From Siphonodentalium dalli (lineage: Eukaryota > Mollusca > Scaphopoda > Gadilida > Siphonodentaliidae): a stretch of 64,000 nt of DNA. The notes under the pieces were generated by a model. That model had not been told where the DNA came from. It did not search any database and saw only the letters and a list, made by a program, of their open reading frames with translations. Where the stretch lies: the NCBI GenBank assembly GCA_032622095.1, contig CP136065.1:111333195-111397194 (forward strand), written 5' to 3'. The position numbers and the translations under genes are program-made. Below, piece by piece: positions 12,567 to 22,570 of this stretch (the first letter of the stretch is position 1; every line of letters begins with the position of its first letter).

Positions 12567-12750
12567 CTCAGTATCTAAAAATAGAATGGCTTAAGCATAG
12601 GCCCCGGTGTGCACATGTGCTATGGACGTGCTCTGATTGGCTCTGCATATAAAGGTAAAGGTCATACTCTGTGTCGGGATAATACATTTTGCCAAATTTT
12701 TATTTTGCTGTCACTCAAGATGCTGTGTTCTTTGAGAATCAGGTGTCCTG
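12567..12750 (+). other. Non-LINE flank inside the array unit, with CCAAT- and TATA-like boxes
   Basis: This ~185-base segment separates the ORF2 end of one unit from the ORF1 of the next, and repeats at about 14849-15032, 17131-17290 and 19381-19564. On the plus strand it holds 'tgattggctctgcatataaagg', that is, a CCAAT-type box 7 bases from a TATA-type box (near 12635-12656). It looks like the genomic DNA into which the truncated LINE inserted. Promoter activity is only a possibility; the spacing is unusually short. Confidence 0.4.
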
Positions 12751-13878
12751 GTTCCTCGTCACCCTCATGCTGTCGCTTACTGCCTCCCCCAGCCGCGCGA
12801 GTGTCTAACACTTCTATACGGTTAATGTCTGGGGACAGTGGACTGTCCGAATTCGAAACGTGTTCCACATCCAATTCTGACCCGGACTCAGACGAAGACA
12901 TCTGGAAGTCATTTTGGAGCTCCTCCTGGAAAGAGGGAGGAGGCATGTAATCCTGCTCTGGTGCTAACGGTGCCTCCGATTCCGAGTGGGAATCTGCAGA
13001 CAGGGTCACGTCACCTTCATCCGGGGGTGGCACTGAAGGTGTTGCTGGCCGGCATTTGTGCCGACGGACTGCCGCTGCCCGACGGGGAAAAGTGATTGTC
13101 TGGGCAGGTCATTCTCACATGTCCACGCTCTCCACATTTCAGGCACATGGGCGCTCTCCCCGCTACAGTATAGAACACTTTACATCCAGCAATAATGGGT
13201 GATATCCGGATCAACAAATATCATGCGAAGCCGCCGACGGCCGTTAGCGATTTCTTGGCCGACGGCTCTGAAAGATTCATACTCAATTTCCATCACTGCC
13301 CCGTATTCCGTAAGGCTTGCAATAACTACCGAATGCGGGACGCAAAATGGGAGCCGGTTTATCTTGACAGTGTGCGCGCGGGGCACGTACCGCGAAAGTT
13401 CGGCTACAGTTGTGATCCCCACCATGGGTGAAAAAGGAGGTTTGAGAATCCGGAAGTCTTGGACGAAGCCTTCATCAGAAAAAACAATGGTCCACTCACG
13501 GCTATCCTGACCGCGATGGATAGCCGTAATGCCGACCCTTGGAATCCGTTCTGTAATTTTTTCCGCCAGCAACGTGGAATTCACGCGCCCCGGACGGGGA
13601 CCACGGAGAAAAATATTAGTAGATCTGTCCCGCAAGCCGTGTTTAACATCATCCGCAAGAAGTGATGTATTAGTGCCATGAGTTCCCTTGTATGGATCCA
13701 ATGGGTCAGAGGACGTGACGTCGTACCCAACGTCGGGAGAGATAGAAACCTTCTGAACGGGAGGCGGAGGTGGTGGTTCCGGCGGTGCAGAAAGGGTGTC
13801 AGTGACAGGTGGTGGATCGCACAAACCTTGTTTGGTGGAGTCCCGGGAAGTGTTGAGTCTCGGGTCCAGCTCAGTCAT
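12751..13878 (-). pseudogene. LINE ORF1, array unit B, C-terminus cut
   Basis: This is a near-identical copy of the unit A ORF1 with the same two frame changes (near 13180-13217 and 13017-13033). It is cut at 12751, where the unit boundary joins it to non-LINE flank, adding a chance tail down to 12662. It shares several substitutions with unit C and not with A or D: Thr instead of Ile in the N-terminal DSTKQ, and 'cacgtcacc' instead of 'cacgtgacc'. Confidence 0.85.
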
Positions 13879-14491
13879 CTTGAAACAGGATATAAGAACA
13901 AATAGATAACGGAAAAAGCTGAATACACCCTGGAAGCGGGTTAGTCGATCTGCATAGCTGTCGCAGCGTCAGTCCGACATCGAATATCGCACACTACACA
14001 TACTGTGTATTTTTTTTATATATATATATATATATATTATTTTTTTTAAATAGAGGGCGGACTCAGTCCTGGTCATCGGGCCGAACGAGAATCACAAGAC
14101 CAGGAGGGTCCTTAGAATAATCGCCATAAGTTGAACAAACTGTTACGGGTGGTACGGGCGACAAAAGGACTACTCATCACTGTCCGTGGGACCGATAATG
14201 GCCAAAAGACGGTCCATCTTTTCCTCAATATAAAATTTTGAATATTATTTTTTTCTGTATATATTTTGTTTTTTGTTTTGTTTTGTTTTATTTTAATTGA
14301 AACGATAAGCAAAGGCGACAAGACAAAATAATATATAAAAAGACATGTGTGGACGAAGCTCACAGAAACTGCCTGAAACGAGAAACTAAAAGAAACAAAT
14401 TAAGGTATATGTGTACCAGGACACAGCAAGTACCTGAAATAAAGAAATTAAGCAAACAGACATATAAACAGGGATAAAGAGAAGAGTGGAG

Positions 14492-14844
14492 TTAAAATGA
14501 AAAGGTTACTAAATCATCGGCATCAAGAGTACAGATGTCAGGGGAAAGGAGCCATAATTCGGCGAAACTATTACTGGACAGCCGATGGTGATCTACTAAA
14601 ACTCGGGTTCGAAGCCGTGATAAAAAGGCCAAAATGAGGATATGTGGCGGATGGACTATCCGGGTAGTTACATGATAATTAAGCCGGCGCTGACCACAAT
14701 GTATAGGATTTCTGGTATACCAAATTGCGGCAATGGCCTCTGTAATTAAGATGAGAGCCAGAGCGCGATGTGAAGAATTTCGAGCGCGGACGATAAGGAA
14801 TCGAATATGACCTAAATGTGGTCGGAATTTATTACCGTTGCCAA
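14492..14844 (-). pseudogene. LINE ORF2 C-terminal end, unit B
   Basis: This copy corresponds to the unit A segment, displaced by 2282 bases, with no difference that changes the reading. Confidence 0.85.
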
Positions 14845-15032
14845 ATAACTCAGTATCTAAAAATAGAATGGCTTAAGCATAGGCCCCGGTGTGCACATGT
14901 GCTATGGACGTGCTCTGATTGGCTCTGCATATAAAGGTAAAGGTCATACTCTGTGTCGGGATAATACATTTTGCCAAATTTTTATTTTGCTGTCACTCAA
15001 GATGCTGTGTTCTTTGAGAATCAGGTGTCCTG

Positions 15033-16160
15033 GTTCCTCGTCACCCTCATGCTGTCGCTTACTGCCTCCCCCAGCCGCGCGAGTGTCTAACACTTCTATA
15101 CGGTTAATGTCTGGGGACAGTGGACTGTCCGAATTCGAAACGTGTTCCACATCCAATTCTGACCCGGACTCAGACGAAGACATCTGGAAGTCATTTTGGA
15201 GCTCCTCCTGGAAAGAGGGAGGAGGCATGTAATCCTGCTCTGGTGCTAACGGTGCCTCCGATTCCGAGTGGGAATCTGCAGACAGGGTCACGTCACCTTC
15301 ATCCGGGGGTGGCACTGAAGGTGTTGCTGGCCGGCATTTGTGCCGACGGACTGCCGCTGCCCGACGGGGAAAAGTGATTGTCTGGGCAGGTCATTCTCAC
15401 ATGTCCACGCTCTCCACATTTCAGGCACATGGGCGCTCTCCCCGCTACAGTATAGAACACTTTACATCCAGCAATAATGGGTGATATCCGGATCAACAAA
15501 TATCATGCGAAGCCGCCGACGGCCGTTAGCGATTTCTTGGCCGACGGCTCTGAAAGATTCATACTCAATTTCCATCACTGCCCCGTATTCCGTAAGGCTT
15601 GCAATAACTACCGAATGCGGGACGCAAAATGGGAGCCGGTTTATCTTGACAGTGTGCGCGCGGGGCACGTACCGCGAAAGTTCGGCTACAGTTGTGATCC
15701 CCACCATGGGTGAAAAAGGAGGTTTGAGAATCCGGAAGTCTTGGACGAAGCCTTCATCAGAAAAAACAATGGTCCACTCACGGCTATCCTGACCGCGATG
15801 GATAGCCGTAATGCCGACCCTTGGAATCCGTTCTGTAATTTTTTCCGCCAGCAACGTGGAATTCACGCGCCCCGGACGGGGACCACGGAGAAAAATATTA
15901 GTAGATCTGTCCCACAAGCCGTGTTTAACATCATCCGCAAGAAGTGATGTATTAGTGCCATGAGTTCCCTTGTATGGATCCAATGGGTCAGAGGACGTGA
16001 CGTCGTACCCAACGTCGGGAGAGATAGAAACCTTCTGAACGGGAGGCGGAGGTGGTGGTTCCGGCGGTGCAGAAAGGGTGTCAGTGACAGGTGGTGGATC
16101 GCACAAACCTTGTTTGGTGGAGTCCCGGGAAGTGTTGAGTCTCGGGTCCAGCTCAGTCAT
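15033..16160 (-). pseudogene. LINE ORF1, array unit C, C-terminus cut
   Basis: This is the same broken ORF1 as in unit B, with the frame changes at the homologous places (15462-15499 and 15299-15315). The most visible difference from B is LWDRST instead of LRDRST near 15915. It is cut at 15033 by the unit boundary. Confidence 0.85.
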
Positions 16161-16773
16161 CTTGAAACAGGATATAAGAACAAATAGATAACGGAAAAAG
16201 CTGAATACACCCTGGAAGCGGGTTAGTCGATCTGCATAGCTGTCGCAGCGTCAGTCCGACATCGAATATCGCACACTACACATACTGTGTATTTTTTTTA
16301 TATATATATATATATATATTATTTTTTTTAAATAGAGGGCGGACTCAGTCCTGGTCATCGGGCCGAACGAGAATCACAAGACCAGGAGGGTCCTTAGAAT
16401 AATCGCCATAAGTTGAACAAACTGTTACGGGTGGTACGGGCGACAAAAGGACTACTCATCACTGTCCGTGGGACCGATAATGGCCAAAAGACGGTCCATC
16501 TTTTCCTCAATATAAAATTTTGAATATTATTTTTTTCTGTATATATTTTGTTTTTTGTTTTGTTTTGTTTTATTTTAATTGAAACGATAAGCAAAGGCGA
16601 CAAGACAAAATAATATATAAAAAGACATGTGTGGACGAAGCTCACAGAAACTGCCTGAAACGAGAAACTAAAAGAAACAAATTAAGGTATATGTGTACCA
16701 GGACACAGCAAGTACCTGAAATAAAGAAATTAAGCAAACAGACATATAAACAGGGATAAAGAGAAGAGTGGAG

Positions 16774-17126
16774 TTAAAATGAAAAGGTTACTAAATCATC
16801 GGCATCAAGAGTACAGATGTCAGGGGAAAGGAGCCATAATTCGGCGAAACTATTACTGGACAGCCGATGGTGATCTACTAAAACTCGGGTTCGAAGCCGT
16901 GATAAAAAGGCCAAAATGAGGATATGTGGCGGATGGACTATCCGGGTAGTTACATGATAATTAAGCCGGCGCTGACCACAATGTATAGGATTTCTGGTAT
17001 ACCAAATTGCGGCAATGGCCTCTGTAATTAAGATGAGAGCCAGAGCGCGATGTGAAGAATTTCGAGCGCGGACGATAAGGAATCGAATATGACCTAAATG
17101 TGGTCGGAATTTATTACCGTTGCCAA
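16774..17126 (-). pseudogene. LINE ORF2 C-terminal end, unit C
   Basis: This copy is open from its stop at 16774 through the truncation point. Because 24 bases just beyond the truncation point are deleted in this unit, the open frame runs on by chance into the flank, up to 17235. Confidence 0.85.
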
Positions 17127-17290
17127 ATAACTCAGTATAGGCCCCGGTGTGCACATGTGCTATGGACGTGCTCTGATTGGCTCTGCATATAAAGGTAAAG
17201 GTCATACTCCGTGTCGGGATAATACATTTTGCCAAATTTTTATTTTGCTGTCACTCAAGATTCTGTGTTCTTTGAGAATCAGGTGTCCTG

Positions 17291-18418
17291 GTTCCTCGTC
17301 ACCCTCATGCTGTCGCTTACTGCCTCCCCCAGCCGCGCGAGTGTCTAACACTTCTATACGGTTAATGTCTGGGGACAGTGGACTGTCCGAATTCGATACG
17401 TGTTCCACATCCAATTCTGACCCGGACTCAGACGAAGACATCTGGAAGTCATTTTGGAGCTCCTCCTGGAAAGAGGGAGGAGGCATGTAATCCTGCTCTG
17501 GTGCTAACGGTGCCTCCGATTCCGAGTGGGAATCTGCAGACAGGGTCACGTGACCTTCATCCGGGGGTGCCACTGAAGGTGTTGCTGGCCGGCATTTGTG
17601 CCGACGGACTGCCGCTGCCCGACGGGGAAAAGTGATTGTCTGGGCAGGTCATTCTCACATGTCCACGCTCTCCACATTTCAGGCACATGGGCGCTCTCCC
17701 CGCTACAGTATAGAACACTTTACATCCAGCAATAATGGGTGATATCCGGATCAACAAATATCATGCGAAGCCGCCGACGGCCGTTAGCGATTTCTTGGCC
17801 GACGGCTCTGAAAGATTCATACTCAATTTCCATCACTGCCCCGTATTCCGTAAGGCTTGCAATAACTACCGAATGCGGGACGCAAAATGGGAGCCAGTTT
17901 ATCTTGACAGTGTGCGCGCGGGGCACGTACCGCGAAAGTTCGGCTACAGTTGTGATCCCCACCATGGGTGAAAAAGGAGGTTTGAGAATCCGGAAGTCTT
18001 GGACGAAGCCTTCATCAGAAAAAACAATGGTCCACTCACGGCTATCCTGACCGCGATGGATAGCCGTAATGCCGACCCTTGGAATCCGTTCTGTAATTTT
18101 TTCCGCCAGCAACGTGGAATTCACGCGCCCCGGACGGGGACCACGGAGAAAAATATTAGTAGATCTGTCCCACAAGCCGTGTTTAACATCATCCGCAAGA
18201 AGTGATGTATTAGTGCCATAAGTTCCCTTGTATGGATCCAATGGGTCAGAGGACGTGACGTCGTACCCAACGTCGGGAGAGATAGAAACCTTCTGAACGG
18301 GAGGCGGAGGTGGTGGTTCCGGCGGTGCGGAAAGGGTGTCAGTGACAGGTGGTGGATCGCACAAACCTTGTTTGATGGAGTCCCGGGAAGTGTTGAGTCT
18401 CGGGTCCAGCTCAGTCAT
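17291..18418 (-). pseudogene. LINE ORF1, array unit D, C-terminus cut
   Basis: This is the fourth copy, again with the shared frame changes (17720-17757 and 17557-17573). It resembles unit A more than its neighbour C (DSIKQ, 'gatacg', 'cacgtgacc'). It is cut at 17291 by the unit boundary. Confidence 0.85.
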
Positions 18419-19023
18419 CTTGAAACAGGATATAAGAACAAATAGATAACGGAAAAAGCTGAATACACCCTGGAAGCGGGTTAGTCGATCTGCATAGCTG
18501 TCGCAGCGTCAGTCCGACATCGAATATCGCACACTACACATACTGTGTATTTTTTTTATATATATATATATATATATTATTTTTTTTAAATAGAGGGCGG
18601 ACTCAGTCCTGGTCATCGGGCCGAACGAGAATCAGGAGGGTCCTTAGAATAATCGCCATAAGTTGAACAAACTGTTACGGGTGGTACGGGCCACAAAAGG
18701 ACTACTCATCACTGTCCGTGGGACCGATAATGGCCAAAAGACGGTCCATCTTTTCCTCAATATAAAATTTTGAATATTATTTTTTTCTGTATATATTTTG
18801 TTTTTTGTTTTGTTTTTTTTGATTTTAATTGAAACGATAAGCAAAGGCGACAAGACAACATAATATATAAAAAGACATGTGTGGACGAAGCTCACAGAAA
18901 CTGCCTGAAACGAGAAACTAAAAGAAACAAATTAAGGTATATGTGTACCAGGACACAGCAAGTACCTGAAATAAAGAAATTAAGCAAACAGACATATAAA
19001 CAGGGATAAAGAGAAGAGTGGAG

Positions 19024-19376
19024 TTAAAATGAAAAGGTTACTAAATCATCGGCATCAAGAGTACAGATGTCAGGGGAAAGGAGCCATAATTCGGCGAAAC
19101 TATTACTGGACAGCCGATGGTGATCTACTAAAACTCGGGTTCGAAGCCGTGATAAAAAGGCCAAAATGAGGATATGTGGCGGATGGACTATCCGGGTAGT
19201 TACATGATAATTAAGCCGGCGCTGACCACAATGTATAGGATTTCTGGTATACCAAATTGCGGCAATGGCCTCTGTAATTAAGATGAGAGCCAGAGCGCGA
19301 TGTGAAGAATTTCGAGCGCGGACGATAAGGAATCGAATATGACCTAAATGTGGTCGGAATTTATTACCGTTGCCAA
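19024..19376 (-). pseudogene. LINE ORF2 C-terminal end, unit D
   Basis: This is the last copy in the array. Beyond its truncation point the flank continues unchanged to 19564 and then into single-copy DNA. It therefore preserves the original right-hand neighbourhood of the ancestral unit. Confidence 0.85.
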
Positions 19377-19719
19377 ATAACTCAGTATCTAAAAATAGAA
19401 TGGCTTAAGCATAGGCCCCGGTGTGCACATGTGCTATGGACGTGCTCTGATTGGCTCTGCATATAAAGGTAAAGGTCATACTCCGTGTCGGGATAATACA
19501 TTTTGCCAAATTTTTATTTTGCTGTCACTCAAGATTCTGTGTTCTTTGAGAATCAGGTGTCCTGCGGATGCCAAACTCTAATTCACGCGGGCAAATTTCA
19601 CTGAGTTTCATTTCAACTTGAATAGAAGATAGATCTAAGAATATTTACAAGACTTTCGTCCTCTTATAACTAGTTGAAGCTTTACGGTGGCTGATTTGCG
19701 ACATGCACACAACATATAT

Positions 19720-19912
19720 TATCTCGAGATCTCGACATAATTATCTCGAGATCTCGAGATAATATCTCGAGATCTCGAGATATTATCTCGAGATCTCGAC
19801 TTAATTATCTCGAGATCTCGAGATAATAACTCGAGATCTCGACTTAATTATCTCGAGATCTCGACATATTATCTCGAGATCTCGACTTAATTATCTCGAG
19901 ATATCGACATAA
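19720..19912. repeat. Left palindromic array of foldback 1
   Basis: The array consists of units of ATCTCGAGATCTCGAGAT or ATCTCGAGATCTCGACTTAA. Each unit is itself a palindrome, so the arm can fold on itself as well as with its partner at 22312-22530. Confidence 0.9.
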
Positions 19913-19979
19913 CAAGCATATTTAAACATCTGATGTAGTGGCAATGTGACAACAACCAAGATGGAACGCGAGCAAGTCG

Positions 19980-20034
19980 CTCTCTGTCTCTCACTCAAAC
20001 TGTCTGTCTGTCTCCCATCTCTCTCTCTCTCTCG

Positions 20035-20072
<38 letters not shown>

Positions 20073-20339
20073 CTTCCATGAGTCCCGGTACATACAAATC
20101 GACTTGGTTCAAATCCGAGAATCTCGATTGATAATCTGTGACTCGGGTCTCTGTCCCTCCCTCTCTCCCATTCTCTCTCACGCTCTCTCTCACTCTGTCT
20201 GTCTGCCTCCCTCGCTCCAATCGACTTGGTTCAAATCCGGGAATCGAATCCGGCTTATTCTCGATTGATAATCTGGGACTCTGTGTCTCTGTCTCTTTCT
20301 CACTCTATCTCCCTCTATCTGTCTGTCTGTCTCTCTCTC

Positions 20340-20395
<56 letters not shown>

Positions 20396-20400
20396 CTATA
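19980..20400. repeat. CT-rich microsatellite arm of foldback 1
   Basis: CT runs (20019-20068 and 20332-20392) alternate with two copies of 'cgacttggttcaaatccg' (near 20099 and 20221). The complement lies at about 21815-22240 as GA runs with 'ggatttgaaccaagtc'. The 11-mer ggttcaaatcc fits the B-box of a tRNA-type Pol III promoter, but no A-box was found nearby. Confidence 0.75.
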
Positions 20401-21814
20401 TATTTTGAGACTTCGTATATATGTGTGTATGTGTGTGTGTGTGTACTTCATAGAATCCAAAACGCGTGTACAGATTGAGCTCAAACTTCCTATGTAAGTG
20501 TCAAATTCCACCGACACGACCGTGGTCGCAGTTTAGAAAAGCTCAGAGCACCCGTTCTCCAATCTCAAATCACCGCAAAGGCACGGCGTGGGTTAATCAA
20601 GTGATTATTTAATGAGCGTTTGTTTTTGACGCATCTCTATAAAGAGCGTCTGTTTGCCATTCAACGCTATTTGCATCTGCAGAGAGATATACGGAACATA
20701 CATTAAATTAAAAAAACATTTGTTTCTGACCAACCCTGCGAGCACGGATGGCGCGCTTTGTTTTTACAGTATATAATTATATACCGAAATCATCCCAGAT
20801 AATCACGAATATAGCATCAGATTTCTCCCCAGATATACCGTTATAAAAAGCTACTGGAATCTGCCAATCTACGGGAAATTCCAGGGAATGCCGATTGAGC
20901 TCAAACTTGCTACCCACGGGAAGTGTCATATATATGAGTGTGTCCTTTATAGACTCGAACCGATTGAGCTCAAACTTGCTAAATAAGAAAATAGCCCCCA
21001 AGCCGTAAATATCAACAACAACGATATTGCTACCTACGGGGAGCAACGTTATTAGCATCTGCAGAATTATGCAGAGAAAATGCTTTCCTATTTTTAGAAC
21101 GCAACACATGTTTACGTCGCGTTGGTGATTGAGGTTCACAACGGGGTTAATTGACTGTCCGCTCTTTGCGACGATGAGGTTCACGGCGGGGACTATTGAC
21201 CAACACTCACAATTTCGTCTTTTGCATCAGATACCAACACCTCGACCGATCGGGACGAAACTTGGTACGTGAGTGTAGTTTGACCAGGTGGTCGTCGCTG
21301 TCGTATTGGCGAGCCCATGCGCAGACGAGATATCGGAAACGGGTGGAGCTATCGACTTGAAATTTGGTATGTGAATGTATCTTGCGCCGGGTACAAATTT
21401 TATCGGGTCGCCGAGCCCGTGCAGCGCATGCGCAGACCAGATCTCGGAAACGGGTGGAGCTACCGGGTACAAATTTTTCTTATTGAAACGCGTGGAGCGA
21501 AAAATTAAAAAAAAATATTAAAAAAATGTCATGTTTCGGACAAGCCGCCGGTGGCGGGCTAACCTGCTAGAGATAATTTATCCAGTAGTTTGTGCGCCTA
21601 AGCAGACAGAATACCCTATACATCGCTATACTATTGGAGTATATGGGTCCGGCGGAGAGGGTCAATACGACCTTAAATGACTAAAATATAAAAATTAGTC
21701 GCACCGATTCTGATAGACGGGTACTATATGAATTCAAATATGCAATATTCCCATTAATTTATCATGTAGTTTGTGCGCCTAAGTTTATATATATATATGA
21801 TCAGGAGTTAATGA

Positions 21815-22161
21815 GCGAATGAGAGAGAGACAGACAGACAGACAGAGGGAGAGAGATAGAGAGACAGACAGACATACATACATACATACATACATACATA
21901 CAGACAGAGGGATATAGAGTGGGAAAGAGACAGAGACACAGAGTCCCAGATTATCAGTCGAGAATAATCCGGATTCGATTCCAGGATTTGAACCAAGTCC
22001 ATTGGAGCGAGGGAGACAGACAGACAGGGTGAGAGAGAGGGTGTGAGAGAGAGAGAGAGAGAGTGAGAGAGATGGAGGGACAGAGACCCGAGTACCAGAT
22101 TATCAATCGAGATTCCCGGATTTGAACCAAGTCGATTTGTATGTACCGGGACTCATGAAAG

Positions 22162-22206
<45 letters not shown>

Positions 22207-22240
22207 AGAAGATTAGACAGTTTGAGTGAGAGACAGAGAG
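21815..22240. repeat. GA-rich microsatellite arm of foldback 1
   Basis: This is the inverted partner of 19980-20400, including GACA and GATACATA runs (21830-21905) and a long GA run (22163-22203). Confidence 0.75.
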
Positions 22241-22311
22241 CGACTTGCTCGCGTTACATCTTGGTTGTTGTCACATTGCCACTACATTAGATGTTTAAAT
22301 ATGCATGGTAT

Positions 22312-22530
22312 GTCGAGATCTCGAGATAATTAAGTCGAGATCTCGAGATAATATGTCGAGATCTCGAGATAATTAGGTCGAGATCTCGAGATAACATGTC
22401 GAGATCTCGAGATGTTATCTCGAGATCTCGAGATAATTAAGTCGAGATCTCGAGATAATATCTCGAGATAATATGTCGAGATCTCGAGTTATTATCTCGA
22501 GATAATTATGTCGAGATCTCGAGATAATAT
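22312..22530. repeat. Right palindromic array of foldback 1
   Basis: This is the inverted counterpart of 19720-19912 with the same ATCTCGAGAT core, separated by TAAGTCG, TATGTCG or TAGGTCG spacers. Confidence 0.9.
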
Positions 22531-22570
22531 ATGTTGTGTGCATGTCGCAAATCAGCCACCGTAGAAGCTT

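Larger units (their letters stand above)
10469..19564. repeat. Four-unit head-to-tail tandem array, ~2.28-kb unit, derived from LINE DNA
   Basis: Units run 10469-12750 (2282), 12751-15032 (2282), 15033-17290 (2258) and 17291-19564 (2274). Each starts with 'gttcctcgtcaccctc' and ends with 'aggtgtcctg'. On the minus strand a unit reads: non-LINE flank, C-terminal end of ORF2, 3' UTR, a (TA)n tract, then the 5' UTR and ORF1 of a second LINE. Unit C lacks 24 bases around 17138 and unit D lacks 8 around 18633. All four share the same ORF1 frameshifts. To the left the sequence runs on into the rest of the LINE (10468 downward); to the right it leaves into unrelated DNA after 19564. This is tandem duplication, not repeated insertion. 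Confidence 0.95.
19676..22570. mobile_element. Foldback element 1 (ATCTCGAGAT arms)
   Basis: Left and right ends are inverted repeats: 'tacggtggctgatttgcgac' at 19683 and its complement ending at 22562, then 'atgcacacaacatat'. Inside each follows an array of ATCTCGAGAT palindromes, then a shared stretch (around 19920-19990 left, 22240-22310 right) containing 'ttgtgacaacaaccaagatg'-type sequence, CT/GA runs, and a segment 'acttggttcaaatcc'. Arms reach about 700 bases (to ~20400 and from ~21800). The ~1.4-kb centre has no coding frame. No clean target duplication is found. It is a non-autonomous foldback-type transposon; its helper is unknown. Confidence 0.8.

Noticed and set aside
13195-13905. 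Plus-strand open frames repeated in every array unit
   Set aside because: They mirror the GC-rich ORF1 on the minus strand and have no motif of their own. They recur only because the unit recurs.
20221-20260. tRNA gene suggested by 'ggttcaaatcc'
   Set aside because: No cloverleaf or A-box could be found around the motif.
20138-20497. Ser/Leu-rich open frame across the CT microsatellite
   Set aside because: Its composition (alternating Leu-Ser) is what a CT run encodes; it is not a gene.
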